Of a stretch of DNA of 64,000 nt, positions 36,862-46,497 are shown in pieces. The stretch spans positions 62,001-126,000 of the forward strand of contig NZ_SRUO01000001.1 of NCBI RefSeq assembly GCF_004791025.1. Reading direction: 5' to 3'. The notes beneath the pieces were generated by a model, which made no database searches, was not told the DNA's origin, and saw nothing but the letters and a program-made list of their open reading frames with translations. The DNA comes from Mesorhizobium sp. M4B.F.Ca.ET.203.01.1.1. Lineage in GTDB: Bacteria > Pseudomonadota > Alphaproteobacteria > Rhizobiales > Rhizobiaceae. The translations under genes were made by a program, and so were the position numbers. The first letter of the stretch is position 1. Every line of letters starts with the position of its first letter.

Positions 36862-38028
36862 TCAAATCGTCGTCATCCAATTCGCCAGGCGATGCGCCGC
36901 TTCCTCGAGTTGGTCGAGGCGGCGGTGGAAGCATAGCCTGAGGAAGGCCTCGCCGCCTGGGCCGAAGGCGGTGCCGGGCGCCAGGCCGACATTGGCATGG
37001 TCGACGATGTCGAAGGCGGCGGTGCGGGAATCGGTGATGCCGTCGACGGTGAAGAACAGATAGAAGGCGCCCTGCGGCACGGTGAAGCGCGCCTTGCCGG
37101 TCGCGCCCAGAATGCCGCAGACCAAGTCGCGCGCCGCGTGCGCACGCTCGACCTGTTCGACGATGAAGGCATCCCCCTCGTCGAGGGCGGCGACGGCGCC
37201 GCGCTGCATGAATTGGGCGACACCCGAGGTCGAATACTGGATCAGGTTCTCGAACACCTGCTGCAAGGCGGGATGGGTCTTGATCCAGCCGACGCGCCAG
37301 CCTGTCATCGCCCAGTTCTTGGAGAAGCTGTTGACGAACAGGATGCGGTCCTCCGCCGTCGCGATGTCGAGGAAGGACGGGGCGCGGCCGCTTCCATAGT
37401 GGAAATGCGAGTAGATCTCGTCGGCGATGATCCAGACGCCACTTTGGCGGGCAAGGTCGAGGATCGCCTGCAGCGTTTCCCTGTCGGCGGTCCAGCCGGT
37501 CGGGTTGGACGGCGTGTTGACGAACAGCGCCTTGGTGCGCGGCGTGATCGCCGCGGCGATCTTGTCGACGTCGCAGGACCAGCCATTGCCGGACGGATCG
37601 AGCGTAACCGCAACCGGAACGGCGCCCGCCACACCGGCCGCGGCGGCGAAATTCGGCCAGGCCGGCGACAGATAGATCACCTCGTCGCCCTGGCCGGCGA
37701 GCGCGTCGATCGCCAGCTGGATGGCGTGCATGCCCGACGCGGTTACGATGAATTCCTCACCGGCGAAGCTCTTGGCGAAATGCCGGCCATAGTAGCGGGC
37801 AAGCGCCTGCCTGAGCTCCGGAATGCCCTTCTGCCATGTGTAGAAGGTCTCGCCGGCGGCGAGCCCACGGGCGGCGGCATCGCTGATGAAGGAAGGCGTC
37901 GGCAGGTCGCCCTCGCCGGCCCAAAGCGGGATCATGCCGTCGCGCAGCCGGCCATGGTTGATCACGGCGACGATGCCGCTTTCGGGCGCGGCGCGCGCTT
38001 CGGCGCGCAAGGTCTGGATCAGGGTCAT
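36862..38028 (-). CDS. Class I/II PLP aminotransferase
   Basis: The 388 residues have the aspartate-aminotransferase fold: GEGDLPTPSFISDAA, YTWQKGIPELRQALARYYGR, NTPSNPTGW, IADEIYSHFHYG, the PLP lysine K237 in NSFSKNWAMTGWRVGW, and the C-terminal arginine in FLRLCFHRRLDQL. It transfers an amino group between an amino acid and a 2-oxo acid; the exact pair cannot be read from the sequence, though aspartate- or aromatic-type substrates are usual. It is a single gene, with the mscL terminator just upstream. Confidence 0.88.
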   Translation of the reverse strand: MTLIQTLRAEARAAPESGIVAVINHGRLRDGMIPLWAGEGDLPTPSFISDAAARGLAAGETFYTWQKGIPELRQALARYYGRHFAKSFAGEEFIVTASGMHAIQLAIDALAGQGDEVIYLSPAWPNFAAAAGVAGAVPVAVTLDPSGNGWSCDVDKIAAAITPRTKALFVNTPSNPTGWTADRETLQAILDLARQSGVWIIADEIYSHFHYGSGRAPSFLDIATAEDRILFVNSFSKNWAMTGWRVGWIKTHPALQQVFENLIQYSTSGVAQFMQRGAVAALDEGDAFIVEQVERAHAARDLVCGILGATGKARFTVPQGAFYLFFTVDGITDSRTAAFDIVDHANVGLAPGTAFGPGGEAFLRLCFHRRLDQLEEAAHRLANWMTTI

Positions 38029-38084
38029 GCAAAAATCCGCTTGGTTTGCCGACAGCTAGCGTGTTTTACGACGGCCGCAAACAG

Positions 38085-38114
38085 AAAACCCCGGCCGCGA
38101 GCGGCCGGGGTTTT
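38085..38114 (-). terminator. Rho-independent terminator after mscL
   Basis: AAAACCCCGGCCGC-GA-GCGGCCGGGGTTTT forms a perfect 14-bp stem with T-runs on both strands, so it can act in either direction. It lies 21 bases after the mscL stop. Confidence 0.9.
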
Positions 38115-38135
38115 GGTCCAGAAATCCGCTGCGCG

Positions 38136-38558
38136 CTATTTCCTGGCGAGGAGATCGCGAATTTCGGTAAGCAGCGCAATATCGGCGGGCGGCGGCGCCG
38201 CAGGTGCTGCAGGCTTCTCGCGCTCGAGCCGCTTGCGCATGCCGTTCACGGCCTTGACCATCAGGAAGATGATGAAGGCAAGGATGAGGAAGTTCAGTAC
38301 CGCGGTGATGAAGCTGCCATAGGCAAAAACGGCGCCCTCCTTCTTGGCGTCGGCCAGCGCGGGCGAATGGACGTTCGAGGACAGTCCGAAGAAGTAGTTG
38401 TTGAAGTCCAGCCCGCCGAAGATCGCACCGACGATCGGCATGATGACGTCGTCGACCAGCGAAGTGACGATCTTGCCGAAGGCGGCGCCGATGATGACAC
38501 CGACGGCCAAGTCCATGACATTGCCCTTGGAAATGAATTCCTGGAATTCTTTCAGCAT
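38136..38558 (-). CDS. mscL: Large-conductance mechanosensitive channel
   Basis: This inner-membrane channel opens under turgor to release solutes on osmotic downshock. The 140 residues follow the family closely: [40 protein letters not shown] (TM1 with the glycine-rich gate), [11 protein letters not shown]2 [20 protein letters not shown], and a C-terminal helix after a proline/alanine linker ([20 protein letters not shown]). The ATG at 38558 is the conserved start. A terminator follows. Confidence 0.97.
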   Translation of the reverse strand: MLKEFQEFISKGNVMDLAVGVIIGAAFGKIVTSLVDDVIMPIVGAIFGGLDFNNYFFGLSSNVHSPALADAKKEGAVFAYGSFITAVLNFLILAFIIFLMVKAVNGMRKRLEREKPAAPAAPPPADIALLTEIRDLLARK

Positions 38559-38803
38559 TCGACCCTCCTTGCCGTGGCCACGCTGCCGTCCCCAGCTCCC
38601 ACTCGGCGCCGGCCCTCGCTTAGCATAACAAAAACCCCCGGTTGCAAAACGGGAAAAAGGGCCAGGGCACCGCTTTCTGCTGGCCGCCCGCGGCCATTGC
38701 AATCCGCCGCTATGCGCCGAAAGCCGCGATGGACTCGACCTCGAAGCTGTGATTGCGTCTGGCATGGGCCGACGCGAGACCGGCCAGGCAGGAGGTTCGA
38801 ACC

Positions 38804-41800
38804 GTGCAGGGCTGGTTCATCGTCATCATCGCGATCGCCTATGTGACGCTGCTCTTTGCCATAGCGAGCATCGGCGACCGGCGCGCTGCGGCGGCCGGGC
38901 TCGGCCGGGCGCGACCCTTCATCTATGCGCTCAGCCTTGCCATCTACTGCACCTCCTGGACCTTCTTCGGCTCGGTCGGCCTGTCCTCCGAGCGCGGCCT
39001 GGAATTCCTCGGCATCTACACCGGCCCGGTGCTGGTGTTCGTGTTCGGCTTTCCGCTGCTCAACCGCCTAGTCAGGTTGGCAAAGACCGAGAAGATCACC
39101 TCCGTCGCCGACTTTCTCGGCGCCCGCTACGGCAAGAGTTTTACCGTCGCGGCGATCGCCACGCTGATCGCGACCATCGGCGCCGTGCCCTACATCGCGC
39201 TGCAATTGAAGGCGATCTCCGGCTCGGTCAGCCTGATGGTCGAGCATTACACCGGCTCGCCGCCCTCTTTCGATCCTTTTGTGAGCGACATCTCGCTGGT
39301 GGTGGCGATGCTGCTGGCACTGTTCGCGGTGCTGTTCGGCACCCGCCATGCCGACGCCACCGAGCACCAGGACGGGCTGGTGCTGGCGGTTGCGGTGGAA
39401 ACCGTGGTCAAGCTCGCCGCCTTCCTCGCCATAGGCCTGATGGTGACGTTCCTGATCTTCGGCGGTCCCGGCGACATGTTCGACAAGCTTGCCGACAATG
39501 CACAGGCGCGTCAGGCGATGGGCTATGGCACCTCGCTCGCCACCTGGCTGGTGCTGACCTGCCTCAGCGGCTTTGCCATCCTGATGCTGCCGCGCCAGTT
39601 CTACGTCACCATCGTCGAGAACCGCAGCGAGGCGGAACTGCGCACCGCGACCTGGGTGTTCCCGCTTTACCTGGTGGCGATCAACCTGTTCGTGCTGCCG
39701 ATCGCCTTCGCCGGCCTGGCGCTGGTCGGCGACAGGACCAGCAGCGACCTCTACGTCTTGTCGCTGCCCCTGTTCAGCGGCCATGATCTGCTGGCCATGG
39801 CCGCCTTCATCGGCGGCCTGTCGGCGGCGACCGCGATGGTCATCGTCGAGAGCGTGGCGCTGTCGATCATGATCTCCAACGACCTCGTCATTCCGCTCTT
39901 CGTGCGCCGCCTGCTCAGGACCTCGACCTCGGAAAACGAGGACTGGTCCACGCTCATCCTCAATGTGCGGCGCGGCGCGATCTTCATCATGCTGTTCATC
40001 GCCTTCCTCTATTATCGCGAAAGCACCAACAGCGCGCGGCTGTCCTCGATCGGCCTGATGTCGTTCGCGGCCATCGCGCAGTTCGCGCCGGCCCTGATCG
40101 GCGGACTGATCTGGCGCGGCGCCAACGGCAGAGGGGCCGCGCTCGGCATGGTCGCCGGCATTCTGGTGTGGGCTTATACGCTGCTCCTGCCTTCGCTGGT
40201 GGGTTCCGACGCCGACATCATCGTCCACGGCCTGTTCGGTTTCGAAGCGCTTCGGCCGCAGGCGCTGTTCGGTACCGTCGCCGAGCCGCTGAACCATGGC
40301 GTGCTGTGGAGCCTGTCGATCAACGCGCTGTTCTTCGTGCTCGGCTCGCTCTCCCGCGCGTCGGTGCCGCTGGAGCGCATCCAGGCGGCGATCTTCGTCC
40401 CGCGTGAGGCCGTCCCGATGCCGAGCCTGCGCCGGTTCCGCACCGCCGTGACCGTCAACGACCTCAAGGACACGATCTCCCGCTATCTCGGCGTCGAGCG
40501 CACCGAGCGCTCCTTCCAGTCGTTCGAGAAGAGCAACAGTGTGACGCTGCATGGCAACGAGCAGGCCAGCATGGATGTCATTCGTTTCTCGGAACAGCTT
40601 TTGGCGAGCGCCGTCGGCTCGTCCTCGGCGCGGCTGATCCTGTCGCTGCTGTTTCGCCGCAACGACCGCGATTCCAAGGACGCCTTCCGCCTGCTCGACG
40701 ACGCCACCGAGGCGCTGCAGCACAATCGCGACCTGCTGCAGATCGCGCTCGACCAGATGGAGCAAGGTATCACCGTCTTCGACCGGGATTTCCGCCTCAT
40801 CTGCTGGAACCGCCAGTACCGGGCGCTGTTCGGCCTGCCCGACGAAATGGGCCAGGTCGGCGTCTCGCTCGACCGGATCCTGCGCCACCTCGCCGAGCGC
40901 GGCGATATCGCGGCCGACCAGCGCGTGGCGATGCTCAACCGCCTGACCAGTTTTGCCGGCCCCTGGCAGATGGAACTGAAGACCAGCGGCCGCATCCTGG
41001 AACTGCGCTCCAACCCGATGCCGGACGGCGGCATCGTCGCCACCTATGCCGACATTTCCGGCCGCGTCGAACAGGACCTGGCGCTGAAGCGGGCCAATGA
41101 ATCGCTGGAGCAGCGGGTGAAGACCCGCACCATCGAACTGACCCGCGTCAACGAGGAGCTGGCGCAGGCGCAGATGCTGGCCGAGGAGGCCAATCTCGGC
41201 AAGACGCGCTTCCTCGCCGCCGCCGGCCACGACATCCTGCAGCCGCTCAACGCCGCCCGGCTCTACTGCTCGTCGCTGATCGAGAAGGCCGGCAAGGGTC
41301 CCGCCGGCAAGGCCGCGGTCAACATCGAATCCTCGCTGGAGTCGGTCGAGACCATTTTGGGCGCCGTGCTCGACATTTCTCGCCTCGACGCAGGCGCCAT
41401 GAAGCCCGACGACACCGCCTTCAGCCTCGACGGGCTGCTGCGCCAGATCGGCACCGACTTCCGGCCGATGGCCGCCGAAAAGAAGCTCGAACTCACCATC
41501 ATGCCGTCGTCGCTCACCGTGGTGACGGACCGCAACCTGTTGCGCCGCCTGATCCAGAACCTGGTATCGAACGCGATCAAATACACCCGCCATGGCCGCA
41601 TCCTGGTCGGCGTCAGGCGGCGGGGGTCGCTGGCCGAGATCCAGGTGATCGATACCGGCATCGGCATTGCCGGCGACAAGCTGAACACGGTGTTCCACGA
41701 ATTCACCCGGCTGGACGAAGGCGCGCGCGAGGCCGAGGGGCTTGGCCTTGGCCTTTCGATCGTCGACCGTATCGCCAGGGTGCTGAGGCTGGAGATCCGC

Positions 41801-42289
41801 ATCTTCTCCAATCCCGGCAAGGGCACGCGCTTTTCGGTCATCCTGGCGGTGGCCGCGGTCGCGGCGCCCCGGCGCGAGATCGAGAAGGCGCCGGCGCGCG
41901 CGGCCTCCTCGCTTGCCGGCCTCAAGGTGCTGTGCATCGACAACGATGCCCGCATTCTCGACGGCATGCGGCTGTTGCTCGAAGGCTGGGGCTGCCATGT
42001 CGAAACACTCACCGGCGCCGGGCAGTTGGCGGAATCGGCGGAGAGCCGGCCAGACATCGTGCTGGCGGACTATCATCTCGACAGCGGCACCGGGCTCGAC
42101 GCGATCGCGACGCTGCGGGCGCTTCACGGCCAGGACTTGCCGGCCGTGCTGGTCACGGCGGACCGATCGAGCGAAGTGCGCGCATCGGCAGGCCGGCTCG
42201 ACGTGCCGGTGATCAACAAGCCGCTGAAGCCGGCCGTGCTGCGCTCGATGATGGCGCGGATCAGGCCGCTGGCTTCGGCGGCGGAATAG
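38804..42289 (+). CDS. CrbS-like transporter-sensor hybrid histidine kinase
   Basis: The 1161 residues join a sodium/solute-symporter-like membrane domain (about 1-500, thirteen or so helices; [40 protein letters not shown]) to a STAC-type linker, a PAS domain ([20 protein letters not shown]), a kinase core (H809 in [39 protein letters not shown]) and a C-terminal receiver (phospho-acceptor D1089 in [10 protein letters not shown]). This order matches CrbS, which controls acetate use with the LuxR-type CrbR. The start is a GTG at 38804 with AGGAGG 9 bases upstream. A CrbR-like regulator lies 1.5 kb downstream on the other strand. Confidence 0.9.
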   Translation: MQGWFIVIIAIAYVTLLFAIASIGDRRAAAAGLGRARPFIYALSLAIYCTSWTFFGSVGLSSERGLEFLGIYTGPVLVFVFGFPLLNRLVRLAKTEKITSVADFLGARYGKSFTVAAIATLIATIGAVPYIALQLKAISGSVSLMVEHYTGSPPSFDPFVSDISLVVAMLLALFAVLFGTRHADATEHQDGLVLAVAVETVVKLAAFLAIGLMVTFLIFGGPGDMFDKLADNAQARQAMGYGTSLATWLVLTCLSGFAILMLPRQFYVTIVENRSEAELRTATWVFPLYLVAINLFVLPIAFAGLALVGDRTSSDLYVLSLPLFSGHDLLAMAAFIGGLSAATAMVIVESVALSIMISNDLVIPLFVRRLLRTSTSENEDWSTLILNVRRGAIFIMLFIAFLYYRESTNSARLSSIGLMSFAAIAQFAPALIGGLIWRGANGRGAALGMVAGILVWAYTLLLPSLVGSDADIIVHGLFGFEALRPQALFGTVAEPLNHGVLWSLSINALFFVLGSLSRASVPLERIQAAIFVPREAVPMPSLRRFRTAVTVNDLKDTISRYLGVERTERSFQSFEKSNSVTLHGNEQASMDVIRFSEQLLASAVGSSSARLILSLLFRRNDRDSKDAFRLLDDATEALQHNRDLLQIALDQMEQGITVFDRDFRLICWNRQYRALFGLPDEMGQVGVSLDRILRHLAERGDIAADQRVAMLNRLTSFAGPWQMELKTSGRILELRSNPMPDGGIVATYADISGRVEQDLALKRANESLEQRVKTRTIELTRVNEELAQAQMLAEEANLGKTRFLAAAGHDILQPLNAARLYCSSLIEKAGKGPAGKAAVNIESSLESVETILGAVLDISRLDAGAMKPDDTAFSLDGLLRQIGTDFRPMAAEKKLELTIMPSSLTVVTDRNLLRRLIQNLVSNAIKYTRHGRILVGVRRRGSLAEIQVIDTGIGIAGDKLNTVFHEFTRLDEGAREAEGLGLGLSIVDRIARVLRLEIRIFSNPGKGTRFSVILAVAAVAAPRREIEKAPARAASSLAGLKVLCIDNDARILDGMRLLLEGWGCHVETLTGAGQLAESAESRPDIVLADYHLDSGTGLDAIATLRALHGQDLPAVLVTADRSSEVRASAGRLDVPVINKPLKPAVLRSMMARIRPLASAAE

Positions 42290-42323
42290 CCGCGCCTGCT
42301 TACAACACAGGCCGAGCCCTGTT

Positions 42324-42956
42324 TCAGCGGTGTCCAAGGCTTGCGATGTAGGCGCAGAACATGTCGGCCATGGCATCGGCGTAGGCTTCGATCTCCGCGT
42401 CGGTGCGCGGGCTTGCCGAAAAATCCTTTCCCGCCGCGCTCAACGTCATCGTGATCAGATCGCCGGCCAGGTCCTGGGTTGCTTGCGGGGTCCCGGGCAG
42501 AACTTCGCGCAGGAAGACCTGGACGGTGCGCTCACCCGAGGCCCTTGCCTCGTGCGCCTCGGGCGCGTCGCGGTAGAGTGGGGCGGCGTCATTGAGTGCC
42601 ACGCGCACGGCAGCTTCCTCGCACTCCGAGCGGATAAAGGCATGGACCAGCGTGCGCATCCGCTCCAGCGGCGGCCGCTTGTCGTCCTCCAATATGGTGC
42701 GCAGCAAACCGCCCGTCTGCCGCCATTCATCGCTCTGCAGCCTGAACAGCAGCGCGGCCTTGTTGGGGAAATATTGGTAAAGCGAGCCGACGCTCACGCC
42801 GGCCCTTTCTGCCACGCGCGTGGTGGTGAAGCGCTGGGCGCCCTCACTCGCCAGAACCTGAACAGCAGCCTCCAGGATCGCCGAAACAAGTTCCGTCGCG
42901 CGAGCCTGCTTGGGCTGCTTTCGCGAGGAAATAGAATGGCTTGAGCGTTCGGTCAT
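42324..42956 (-). CDS. TetR-family regulator
   Basis: This is a 210-residue repressor-type protein with the N-terminal helix-turn-helix (about 20-65; RFTTTRVAERAGVSVGSLYQ-YFPNKAALL) and an all-helical ligand domain. The ATG at 42956 gives the usual short basic lead (MTERSSHSISSRKQPKQAR). It is divergent from the methyltransferase at 43050, with 93 bases between them, and probably regulates that gene and itself. The ligand is unknown. Confidence 0.9.
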   Translation of the reverse strand: MTERSSHSISSRKQPKQARATELVSAILEAAVQVLASEGAQRFTTTRVAERAGVSVGSLYQYFPNKAALLFRLQSDEWRQTGGLLRTILEDDKRPPLERMRTLVHAFIRSECEEAAVRVALNDAAPLYRDAPEAHEARASGERTVQVFLREVLPGTPQATQDLAGDLITMTLSAAGKDFSASPRTDAEIEAYADAMADMFCAYIASLGHR

Positions 42957-43049
42957 GGCGCGGCCGGGTAATGCGAATTGGAAACCTGAAGGATTATTCG
43001 TATTTTCAGCACAACACAAGAACACAGCCATTTTCGATTGGAGACTTCG

Positions 43050-43706
43050 ATGATCACGCTCACAAACGCCCCGCTTGCACCCCTGCTCGCCCGCCTGTTC
43101 AAGGAAGCCGAGACCGCAACCAGCCCGGCAATGGCCGGCATCTCGCACGACGAGCGGGAACGCCTGCTGCGCAGCAAGACCGAGTATGTCGATCTCTACG
43201 GGCGGCTGAGGGATTTGTGGCTCGCTGTTTCGCCGGAAACCGGCACGCTGCTTTACATGCTGGCACGCAGCAGCGGCGCGCGCGTCATCATCGAGTTCGG
43301 CACCTCGTTCGGCATCTCGACGCTCTATCTTGCCGCGGCGCTCAGGGACAATGGCGGCGGCCGCCTGATCACCACCGAGTTCGAGCCGTCCAAGGTGGTC
43401 CGCGCCAAGGCCAATCTGACGGAGGGCGGCCTCATCGACCTGGTGGAAATCCGCGAGGGCGATGCGATGCAGACGCTGAGGGCCGACCTGCCCGACGCGA
43501 TAGACCTTCTATTGCTGGATGGCGCCAAGGCGCTCTATCCGGAAATCTTGAGCCTGGTCGAGAGCCGGTTGAAACCGGGCGCGCTGGTCATCGCCGACAA
43601 TGCCGACCTCTCACCCGAATATCTGGAGCGCGTGCGCTCGCCGGCATCGGGCTACATCTCCACCCCCTTCGGCGACGATGTCGAGCTGTCCGTGCGGCTC
43701 AGTTGA
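43050..43706 (+). CDS. SAM-dependent O-methyltransferase family protein
   Basis: The 218 residues show the class I methyltransferase SAM site IIEFGTSFGISTLYLAAALR (about 75-95), the acidic loop TTEFEPSKVVRAKANL, the motif LLLLDGAKALYPEILSLVE and a terminal PFGDDVELSVRL. This resembles the caffeoyl-CoA/catechol O-methyltransferase type found in bacteria, where the substrate is generally unknown. ATG at 43050 follows GGAGA. It is divergent from a TetR gene, an arrangement typical of a small inducible detoxification or modification unit. Confidence 0.82.
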   Translation: MITLTNAPLAPLLARLFKEAETATSPAMAGISHDERERLLRSKTEYVDLYGRLRDLWLAVSPETGTLLYMLARSSGARVIIEFGTSFGISTLYLAAALRDNGGGRLITTEFEPSKVVRAKANLTEGGLIDLVEIREGDAMQTLRADLPDAIDLLLLDGAKALYPEILSLVESRLKPGALVIADNADLSPEYLERVRSPASGYISTPFGDDVELSVRLS

Positions 43707-43758
43707 ACAAGCCTCGGTACAAGCAGCTGATGCTGCTTCGACGGCAGGCGCCCGCCAA

Positions 43759-44418
43759 TCAGCTCGCAGGCTGCAGCGGGTCGCCGCCGATCCGGGAAAG
43801 CTGGATCACCGCCTGAGTGCGGCTGTCGACGCCGAGCTTCTGCAGGATGGCCGAGACATGCGCCTTGATCGTCGCCTCGGAGACGCCGAGCTCATAGGCG
43901 ATCTGCTTGTTGAGCAGGCCTTCGGCCAGCATGCCGAGCACACGCGTCTGCTGCGGCGTCAACGCCTGCAGGCGCTTGATCAGGTCAGAGATCTCGGGAT
44001 CGCGCTCGACGCCGAGATCGATGCCGACGGGCGCGGCGATATCGCCGGCCAGCACCGCCTGCACGGCACGGCGGATTTCCTCCATGCTGGCCGATTTGGA
44101 GATGAAGCCGGAGGCGCCGAGGTCGAGTGCGCGGCGGATCGTCACCGGATCGTCATGCGCCGAGACCACGATCAGCGGCACGGCCGGATGAACGCCGCGC
44201 AGCGAGATCAGGCCGGACAGGCCGCTGGCGCCCGGCATCGACAGGTCGAGCAGCACCAGATCGATGTCTTCATTGGCCACGACCAGCGCTTTGGCGCTTT
44301 CGAAATCGCCGGCCTCGTGGATAGCGGCGACGTCACCGACGCCGACAAGCGCCGCTTTCAGCGCGCCGCGAAAAAGCGGATGATCGTCGGCGATGACGAA
44401 GGTGTAACCCGACGGCAA
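43759..44418 (-). CDS. LuxR-type response regulator, CrbR-like
   Basis: This is a 219-residue NarL/FixJ-type regulator: a receiver domain (about 5-120; acidic pair IADDHPLFRGAL, phospho-acceptor in LVLLDLSMPGASGL, lysine in GFISKSASMEE) followed by a LuxR helix-turn-helix (about 148-210; LTPQQTRVLGMLAEGLLNKQ, VSEATIKAHVSAILQKLGVD). The nearest kinase is the CrbS-like hybrid at 38804, and CrbS-type kinases work with just this class of regulator. Pairing is inferred, since two other genes lie between. In known systems the target is the acetyl-CoA synthetase gene, not present here. Confidence 0.9.
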   Translation of the reverse strand: MPSGYTFVIADDHPLFRGALKAALVGVGDVAAIHEAGDFESAKALVVANEDIDLVLLDLSMPGASGLSGLISLRGVHPAVPLIVVSAHDDPVTIRRALDLGASGFISKSASMEEIRRAVQAVLAGDIAAPVGIDLGVERDPEISDLIKRLQALTPQQTRVLGMLAEGLLNKQIAYELGVSEATIKAHVSAILQKLGVDSRTQAVIQLSRIGGDPLQPAS

Positions 44419-44518
44419 ACAGTCCTCCCGAATCCCGGCATTTGCTAGTTCTGCTTTTACGGGATCGGTTCGATTATGCGGCGATATCGGCCGTTTTCAA
44501 GCGGCAAAGGCCGGCCGC

Positions 44519-44956
44519 TCAGGTCTTTTGCTGGTTGAGCCTGGCGCCGTCGTCGCCGCTCTCCTTGTCCATGTCCTTGACGATGTCCTTAAACGTCCGG
44601 AAGAACTGCTCCATGTAGCCCATCGTCTTGTTGAAATCCTCTTCGCTCGGCAGCTGCGATTCGAGCCGGGCGGAAAGCGAGTTCTCAAGTTTGGCGACAC
44701 GCTCGTCCAACGCCTTGACCGAGGCCTGCAACTTGTCGATCTCGTCCTGGTAGGCGGCGCGCTCGTCGGCCGCCGTCTTGCAGACGAGCTGGCCGGAGCG
44801 CTCCTCGCAGATCGACATGGCGCCGGTCTGGGTGTCCATGCGGACATAGCCATTGGCCGACTTCTCCAGCCGGTAGCGATCGGTCTCCTCCGAATAGGCG
44901 GATGCCGCGACCAGCGAGCAAAGCGCCGCCGGGATCAGTATATGCTGCAGACGCAT
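44519..44956 (-). CDS. Secreted protein with coiled coil
   Basis: The 145 residues begin with a signal peptide (MRLQHILIPAALCSLVAASA, YSE). The mature part has a small domain with two cysteines (YRLEKSANGYVRMDTQTGAM, SICEERSGQLVCKT), then a coiled coil (about 70-105; DEIDKLQASVKALDERVAKLENSL) and a charged tail. The SICEE...LVCK motif after a YRLE...GYVRMDT start is a pattern I associate with rhizobial periplasmic hypotheticals. Function unknown. Confidence 0.7.
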   Translation of the reverse strand: MRLQHILIPAALCSLVAASAYSEETDRYRLEKSANGYVRMDTQTGAMSICEERSGQLVCKTAADERAAYQDEIDKLQASVKALDERVAKLENSLSARLESQLPSEEDFNKTMGYMEQFFRTFKDIVKDMDKESGDDGARLNQQKT

Positions 44957-45070
44957 GTTGTTTGTCCTCCATGAGCCGTTGAGCCAAGAATATCACAGGT
45001 TTGCGCCTGAAATGGGGAAGAGTTCGGAAGTGCCCTTTCCCCCATGGTTGGTTCGGACTATAGCGCAGCC

Positions 45071-45421
45071 ATGTCTCAGTTTATCTACAAGATCGCGCCC
45101 GAAGCGCTCTGGCGCGAGGCCGAGAGCAGCGGCCGCTTCACCGGCGCGCCAATCGACATCGCCGACGGCTTCATCCATTTCTCGACCGCCGATCAGGTGC
45201 GAGAGACGGCGGCGAAGCATTTTGCCGGCCAGACCGGCCTGCTGCTTGTCGCCATCGATGGCGAGCGCCTCGGCGAAGCGCTGAAATACGAGGTGTCGCG
45301 CGGCGGCGCGCTGTTCCCGCATCTCTATGCGCCGCTCGATCTCTCGGCGGTGCTTTGGGTCCGCCCCTTGCCGCTCGGCGCCGACGGCCGGCACGAGTTT
45401 CCCGCGCTGGAGGCCGAATGA
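45071..45421 (+). CDS. DUF952-family protein
   Basis: This encodes 116 residues of a small family often found beside pyrD in rhizobia. Visible hallmarks are IYKIAPEALWREAESSGRFTG, the conserved DIADGFIHFSTADQVRETAA with its histidine, LLLVAIDGERLGEALKYEVS and FPHLYAPLDL. The ATG at 45071 fits the family start; an earlier one at 45044 would add nine unconserved residues. The stop overlaps the pyrD ATG (ATGA), so the pair is translationally coupled. Function unknown; the fold resembles ADP-ribosyltransferase-like proteins. Confidence 0.88.
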   Translation: MSQFIYKIAPEALWREAESSGRFTGAPIDIADGFIHFSTADQVRETAAKHFAGQTGLLLVAIDGERLGEALKYEVSRGGALFPHLYAPLDLSAVLWVRPLPLGADGRHEFPALEAE

Positions 45422-46497
45422 GCCTGCTCGACCGGATCGGCCAAAAGGTTCTGTTCACGCTCGATCCGGAAACGGCGCATGGCCTGTCGATCGCCGCGTT
45501 GAGATGTGGCCTGCCGGTCACCTCGCGCCCGCCGCGCGACGAGCGGCTGAAGCTGCGCGTCGCAGGCCTCGATTTCCCGAACCCGCTCGGCATGGCGGCG
45601 GGCTACGACAAGAATGCCGAAGTGCCGGACGCGCTGCTTGGCCTCGGCTTCGGCTTCGCCGAGGTCGGCACCGTCACGCCGCTGCCGCAGGCCGGGAACC
45701 CGAAGCCGCGCATCTTCCGGCTGACGGCGGACGAGGCGGTGATCAACCGGCTGGGCTTCAACAATGAAGGTCACGATGCCGCCGAGAGACGCCTTGCCGC
45801 CCGCAAGGGCCGTGCAGGCATCGTCGGCGTCAACATCGGCGCCAACAAGGACAGCGCCGACCGCATCGGCGACTACGAACGCGGCGTCACGCGCTTCGCG
45901 CCTTACGCAAGCTATCTCACGGTCAACATCTCCTCACCCAACACGCCGGGCCTGCGCAACATGCAGGCGCGTGCGCAGCTCGGCGAGCTGCTGGCGCGCG
46001 TCATGGCGGCGCGGGCGTCGGCTTCGGCAAAGCCGCCGGTCCTCCTCAAGATCGCGCCCGATCTTGTCGAGGCGGAACTGGAAGACATCGCCGCCGAGGT
46101 GGCCGACAAGCAGATCGACGGCGTCATCGTCTCCAACACGACGCTGGCGCGGGCGGGGCTGCGCAGCTCGGCGGTCGCCGGCGAGACCGGTGGACTCTCA
46201 GGCAAGCCGCTGTTCGAGCGCTCGACCGCGGTGCTGGCCAGGATGCGCAGACTGCTCGGTCCGGAGATCGCCATCATCGGCGTCGGCGGCGTCGATTCCG
46301 CCGAGACGGCGCTGGAAAAGATCCGCGCCGGCGCCGACCTCGTGCAACTCTACACCGGCATGATCTATGCCGGGCCTTCACTGCCGGGTCGCATCATCGC
46401 CGGCATGGCGCGGTTTGCCGCGAAGGAAGGGCTGACATCGCTGCGCGATTTGCGCGACAGCAGCCTCGACCGCTGGGCGTCGAAGCCGCTCAGCTGA
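45418..46497 (+). CDS. pyrD: Dihydroorotate dehydrogenase (quinone)
   Basis: PyrD oxidises dihydroorotate to orotate in pyrimidine synthesis, using quinone at the membrane. The 359 residues are the class 2 form: an N-terminal helical extension (about 1-40; LLDRIGQKVLFTLDPETAHG), then the FMN barrel with NPLGMAAGYDKNAEVPDALL, AVINRLGFNNEG, NISSPNTPGLR including the catalytic serine, LLKIAPDL and GVGGVDSAETALEKIRAGAD. The start at 45418 overlaps the DUF952 gene. Confidence 0.97.
   Translation: MSLLDRIGQKVLFTLDPETAHGLSIAALRCGLPVTSRPPRDERLKLRVAGLDFPNPLGMAAGYDKNAEVPDALLGLGFGFAEVGTVTPLPQAGNPKPRIFRLTADEAVINRLGFNNEGHDAAERRLAARKGRAGIVGVNIGANKDSADRIGDYERGVTRFAPYASYLTVNISSPNTPGLRNMQARAQLGELLARVMAARASASAKPPVLLKIAPDLVEAELEDIAAEVADKQIDGVIVSNTTLARAGLRSSAVAGETGGLSGKPLFERSTAVLARMRRLLGPEIAIIGVGGVDSAETALEKIRAGADLVQLYTGMIYAGPSLPGRIIAGMARFAAKEGLTSLRDLRDSSLDRWASKPLS

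Noticed and set aside
39068..42376. 1102-residue open frame opposite the CrbS-like kinase
   Set aside because: It is a mirror of high-GC codon bias in the real gene; its translation is low-complexity (His, Gln, Asp, Arg) with no motif.
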